Shown in pieces: positions 39,724 to 42,470 of a stretch of 42,470 bases of DNA. Each line of letters opens with the position of its first letter. Position 1 is the stretch's first letter. The DNA comes from a virus, in the IMG/VR virus record IMGVR_UViG_3300005753_000163, positions 1-42,470 of that record. One strand, written 5' to 3'. The translations under genes and the position numbers were made by a program. The notes under the pieces are model-generated. The model saw only the letters and a program-made list of their open reading frames with translations. It was not told where the DNA came from and made no database searches.

Positions 39724-40287
39724 ATGCCTGACCACATCATTATATTTGATACAGAAACAACCGGCCTCCCTGTGTGGAAAGAGCCATCAGACAGCGACAT
39801 ACAACCGCATTTAGTTCAGCTCGCTGCGTTACTAGTCAACACGGGAACCCGGGCAATCGCGCAGAGCATGGATGTCATTATCAAGCCTGATGGATGGACT
39901 ATTCCGCAGGAAACAACTGACATACACGGGACCACAAACGAGCACGCTATGGATGTTGGTATCTCTGAGAAAACTGCGTTGTTAATGTTTCTTGAATTAT
40001 GGGGTGGTCGAACTCGAGTTGCCCACAATACGACATTCGATAACCGAATGATTCGAATCGGGACAAAGCGGTATTTCAACGAACAAGTGATCAGCAATTG
40101 GAAAGAAGGTGAGTACGAATGCACGATGAGACTATCGAAAGCAATTATGAGTGGCAAGCAGCCAAAGCTAGAAGAAGCATATATGCATTTCATGGGTAAA
40201 GAAATTCAGGATGCACATACGGCGATGGGTGATGCAAAAGCTTGCATGGATATTTACTTTGCGATCCAAGAAACAATTCCACTCTAA
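39724..40287 (+). CDS. DnaQ-like 3'-5' exonuclease (187 aa)
   Basis: DEDDh motifs are visible: FDTETTGLP at 8-16, the middle HNTTFDNRM near 100, and HTAMGDAKAC near 162. The enzyme could remove 3' tails in replication or recombination. An ACGGAGAA site precedes the ATG. It follows the recombination genes in the same unit. Confidence 0.85.
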   Translation: MPDHIIIFDTETTGLPVWKEPSDSDIQPHLVQLAALLVNTGTRAIAQSMDVIIKPDGWTIPQETTDIHGTTNEHAMDVGISEKTALLMFLELWGGRTRVAHNTTFDNRMIRIGTKRYFNEQVISNWKEGEYECTMRLSKAIMSGKQPKLEEAYMHFMGKEIQDAHTAMGDAKACMDIYFAIQETIPL

Positions 40288-40293
40288 CAACAA

Positions 40294-40521
40294 ATGGACG
40301 CCCTCACCCACATAAAACAAGTTGCCAAACGGGAGAAAAAACATACTGACGGTGCGACAGATGACTGGAGAAAACGGGTAACAGACTACCACAGTGGTGT
40401 GATAGATGACGACAGGGTGACATGTGTTGAATGTGGTAGATGGTTTGGTCGTTGTCGTGAAAAATTAGGTTGCGCTGAACATTTGAAGCGGCGTTGCATA
40501 CGATATATAGGAAAAGCATGA
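40294..40521 (+). CDS. Small Cys/His-rich protein (75 aa)
   Basis: The C-terminal half holds CVECGRWFGRCREKLGCAEHLKRRCIRY, with Cys and His pairs spaced as in a zinc finger. No clear family. The stop overlaps the next ATG (ATGA). Confidence 0.5.
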   Translation: MDALTHIKQVAKREKKHTDGATDDWRKRVTDYHSGVIDDDRVTCVECGRWFGRCREKLGCAEHLKRRCIRYIGKA

Positions 40522-40691
40522 CTATAAAAATATTACATCGTGCCACGCCGCCACCAGACTGGAATATAGGCCACCGCATTAACTGGGCCGGTGAAGTGCT
40601 CGAACTGGCAGAGATAGACGGCAACCAATATACATGGATTGATGTGCCCAAAACAACAAACGTACCGGGGAAACAACATGAGAACAGCTAG
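40518..40691 (+). CDS. Small hypothetical protein (57 aa)
   Basis: An ATG overlapping the preceding stop opens a 57-codon frame (TIKILHRATPPPDWNIGHRI). No family recognised; part of the dense string of small plus-strand genes. Confidence 0.5.
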   Translation: MTIKILHRATPPPDWNIGHRINWAGEVLELAEIDGNQYTWIDVPKTTNVPGKQHENS

Positions 40692-40899
40692 ATCTATTTG
40701 TAATGAAACATACAAAATAGTCAGCTCCGTGTGTTGCCATGTAAAAACGCTGGACGGCATGGTTTTGGCTGACGATTCCATAGAAACATATTTGTGTTCT
40801 ATTCGCCGGATATTGGCTGATTTGGAGCTCGCACAGGAACGAGTCAAGGATTTAAAGAAAATGCATAGCTCACCATCTACATTACGACTGGTTAAATAA
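40678..40899 (+). CDS. Small helical hypothetical protein (73 aa)
   Basis: A GGGG site precedes the ATG, which overlaps the previous gene by 14 bases. The predicted protein is helical and amphipathic in its C-terminal half (RILADLELAQERVKDLKK). Function unknown. Confidence 0.5.
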   Translation: MRTARSICNETYKIVSSVCCHVKTLDGMVLADDSIETYLCSIRRILADLELAQERVKDLKKMHSSPSTLRLVK

Positions 40900-40901
40900 A
40901 A

Positions 40902-41015
40902 ATGGCACGACATAAATTTGATGGAATTGCAACTGTGATAATACTGCTAATTATCATCGCGGTGATTATAGAGGTTGCGCAGGCGTTGGTTCATGTTATG
41001 GGGTGGAAATCATAA
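40902..41015 (+). CDS. Tiny membrane protein (37 aa)
   Basis: A 37-codon frame with one strongly hydrophobic segment (IATVIILLIIIAVIIEV) starts right after the upstream stop and ends in a TAATG with the next tiny frame. Tiny single-pass proteins are common in phages. No family or function known. Confidence 0.4.
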   Translation: MARHKFDGIATVIILLIIIAVIIEVAQALVHVMGWKS

Positions 41016-41059
41016 TGACTGAAGCATACCCGCCGCACCGGCTGAAAGGTCGGCACTAA
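41015..41059 (+). CDS. Possible tiny ORF (14 aa)
   Basis: An ATG overlapping the TAA of the tiny membrane protein opens a 14-codon frame (MTEAYPPHRLKGRH). It could be a leader or chance. No evidence beyond the overlap. Confidence 0.2.
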   Translation: MTEAYPPHRLKGRH

Positions 41060-41077
41060 TTAACTAATAGGTGGTAT

Positions 41078-41272
41078 ATGACAAAGACAAAATCAGAACT
41101 GGCTGTAGTTCATGTTTTACAGAAGATAAAAGAAAATCCGCGAGTCGCATACCACTTTTGTCCGGCGACAGAGTCGTACAGGATATTAACTGAATCATAT
41201 GCCGAATCAGAAGGGATTGATGTTGATGGGTTCCGTGCCGATTTTATAAAACAATTGACGTTTAAAGAATAA
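41078..41272 (+). CDS. Small hypothetical protein (64 aa)
   Basis: A good AGGTGG site is seven bases before the ATG. The protein is soluble and charged with no recognised motif. It lies directly before the broken ASCH-like gene. Confidence 0.5.
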   Translation: MTKTKSELAVVHVLQKIKENPRVAYHFCPATESYRILTESYAESEGIDVDGFRADFIKQLTFKE

Positions 41273-41274
41273 CT

Positions 41275-41514
41275 ATGAGAAATATGAGTTTTTCAATGAC
41301 CATTGAGCCGTTCAAAAATAGAACTAAAGCAGTCACACGCCGAGTTGGATGGTGACGTCTCAAGTCTGGTGATGTAAAGAAGGGCGAAAAGATGGCGCGT
41401 CTCGGTCGTATACGTGTCATAAGCGTGAATTCAGAGCCGTTGAACGCTATCACAGAGGAGGATATACCTCTTGATGTTCCGCGCTTTATTCGAGAATTAA
41501 ACGAGGGCAATTAA
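41275..41514 (+). pseudogene. ASCH-like phage protein interrupted by in-frame TGA
   Basis: One frame reads MSFSMTIEPFKNRTKAVTRRVGW, then TGA at 41353-41355, then RLKSGD ... KKGEKMARLGRIRVISVNSEPL to TAA. The two halves resemble the RTKxVTRRxGW-W-xLKPGD and KKGEKxxRLGxIRVxSV parts of small ASCH-domain phage proteins, with TGG replaced by TGA. The C-terminal end is shortened. It is probably a decaying gene. A 40-residue product could still start at ATG 41392. Confidence 0.65.
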
Positions 41515-41516
41515 TT

Positions 41517-41639
41517 ATGAGTCAAGACCATTTTGTAGTAGCACTAAAAATATTCGCTGTAATACTCGCGGTGGTTTGTGTCGTAATGGTTGCGCGGGAA
41601 TTGTTTTTAGACGGTCAAAATTTAGCTGCGCCAGTGTGA
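41517..41639 (+). CDS. Tiny membrane protein (40 aa)
   Basis: A 40-codon frame after the broken ASCH gene contains one hydrophobic segment (VVALKIFAVILAVVCVVMVA). It lies 48 bases before the endolysin and could be a lysis partner such as a small holin, but size and topology are also consistent with an unrelated peptide. Confidence 0.4.
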   Translation: MSQDHFVVALKIFAVILAVVCVVMVARELFLDGQNLAAPV

Positions 41640-41686
41640 GTTTAATATTCAAATTGGTACGGGATAAATAAATAGGACAATGTAGC

Positions 41687-42226
41687 ATGAACCAGACAGA
41701 GATAGACGACATGCTGGATATCATTCTGAAACACGAGGGCGGTTTCGTTAATGATCCTTTGGATCGTGGCGGTGCGACTAATTTTGGTGTCACACAGAAA
41801 ACCTATTCGGGTTGGATGGGCCGACAAGCGACGGTGGCCGAAGTGCGCAGCATGGACATCGAGACCGCCAAGGAAATCTACAAATCTAACTACTACTATG
41901 CTCCGCGCATCAACGCCTTTGCAGAAAGAGTACAGCCGTTGGCGTTTGATTGTGCCGTGAATCACGGTCCGCGCCAGGCAATAAAGTTTGTGCAAACGGT
42001 TTGCAATCTGGCTGGTTTCGATGCTGGCCGTGTCGATGGCGCTAATGGTCCACGCACTCAGATGGCGGCGGCCGAAGCATATAAAAGTATGGGGAGTTAT
42101 TTTATCAATGCCCTTGCCGATGAACGCATTGATTTTTACCATCGCATCGTTGCCAGAAATCCAACACAACAGCGTTTTCTAAAAGGCTGGTTAAAGCGGG
42201 CCGAATCATTCAAGGTGAAAATATGA
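41687..42226 (+). CDS. GH108 family endolysin/lysozyme (179 aa)
   Basis: The start HEGGFVNDPLDRGGATNFGVT (catalytic Glu17 in EGG; core EGGFVNDPLDRGGATNFG) is the GH108 signature, followed by the usual C-terminal peptidoglycan-binding region. It cuts peptidoglycan glycan strands at lysis. No signal peptide or SAR domain is seen, so a holin should be needed. It is on the plus strand far from the late-end holin-like genes. Confidence 0.9.
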   Translation: MNQTEIDDMLDIILKHEGGFVNDPLDRGGATNFGVTQKTYSGWMGRQATVAEVRSMDIETAKEIYKSNYYYAPRINAFAERVQPLAFDCAVNHGPRQAIKFVQTVCNLAGFDAGRVDGANGPRTQMAAAEAYKSMGSYFINALADERIDFYHRIVARNPTQQRFLKGWLKRAESFKVKI

Positions 42227-42470
42227 ACGTTATTAGTTCGAGTTACGGTAACGACTCTGTCGCCCTCATCCAATGGGCACATGAGAGTATGTTACCTGAT
42301 GTTACAGTTGTTTATTGTGATACCGGGTGGGCTGCACCTGGCTGGGATGTTCGTGTTACTCAGGGTGAGGCGCTGGCCAAACGTTATGGTTTTAGTACCC
42401 TTCAAATCAAAAGCATGGGTATGGCAGAGCTGGTCCGAAGCGGGAAATGGTGGCCCTCAAACCAGCGTCA
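42223..42470 (+). CDS. PAPS reductase-like/PP-loop protein, cut at window end
   Basis: The first 82 codons (MNVISSSYGNDSVALIQWAHE..., VVYCDTGWAAPGWD) match the phosphoadenosine phosphosulfate reductase-like phage family with a PP-loop (SxGxDS, here SYGNDS). Phage versions may modify DNA or metabolites; the function of this one is not established. The ATG overlaps the endolysin stop. The 3' part is outside the window. Confidence 0.75.
   Translation, partial: MNVISSSYGNDSVALIQWAHESMLPDVTVVYCDTGWAAPGWDVRVTQGEALAKRYGFSTLQIKSMGMAELVRSGKWWPSNQR

Noticed and set aside
1-42470. CRISPR array or insertion sequence
   Set aside because: No regularly spaced repeats with unique spacers and no transposase or terminal inverted repeats were seen; the tail-fibre and decamer repeats are explained otherwise.

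Overview
The window is most of a temperate, contractile-tailed (myovirus-type) prophage in a proteobacterial chromosome, probably gammaproteobacterial. A 47-base 3' fragment of a tRNA-His gene (anticodon GTG, encoded CCA end, close to the Escherichia coli sequence) sits at the left edge and looks like a phage attachment repeat. No integrase is visible. The last gene is cut by the right edge, so the second attachment site and probably the integrase lie beyond it. Moderate GC content does not allow a genus call.

Layout. (1) 1-4509, plus strand: att repeat, a DprA-like gene, then small unrecognised genes, a short RadC/JAB protein and an HTH protein. This looks like end-of-prophage cargo. (2) 4560-33074, minus strand: one very long lytic transcription unit read right to left from a cro-side promoter (PR-like, 33081-33109). 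It passes Cro-like and CII-like regulators, replication genes, nucleases, two DNA methyltransferases, terminase, portal, MuF, protease/scaffold, capsid, connector, sheath, tube, tail chaperone with a -1 frameshift, tape measure, baseplate, tail fibre and two small holin-like membrane proteins. The morphogenesis genes follow the DUF1073 / DUF2213 / DUF2184 / DUF4054 / DUF3383 / DUF3277 order of small contractile-tailed phages. (3) 33075-35793: immunity region with a CI-like repressor lacking a self-cleavage domain, a four-gene block of membrane and exported proteins, and a HigBA-like toxin-antitoxin pair. (4) 35794-42470, plus strand: a PL-like unit with small accessory proteins, CsrA, a RecT-like annealing protein, a YqaJ-type exonuclease, a DnaQ-type exonuclease, many tiny ORFs, a broken ASCH-like gene, a GH108 endolysin and a PAPS-reductase-like gene.

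The control logic is lambda-like. The same AATTTAATTC operator motif occurs three times between cI and cro, spaced about two helical turns apart, and again as two full palindromes inside a strong promoter 2.6 kb away at 35.7 kb. One repressor could thus hold both arms silent.

The less ordinary signals are: a decamer-phased GGAA array just upstream of the cII-like gene; a long second reading frame inside the C5 methyltransferase gene carrying its own repeated LPTP motifs; a lambda G/GT-type -1 frameshift cassette; a tail fibre with about seven propeller-like repeats, two sharing a 110-bp identical stretch; a phage CsrA; an in-frame fusion of two small phage proteins; and an ASCH-like gene with an in-frame TGA.
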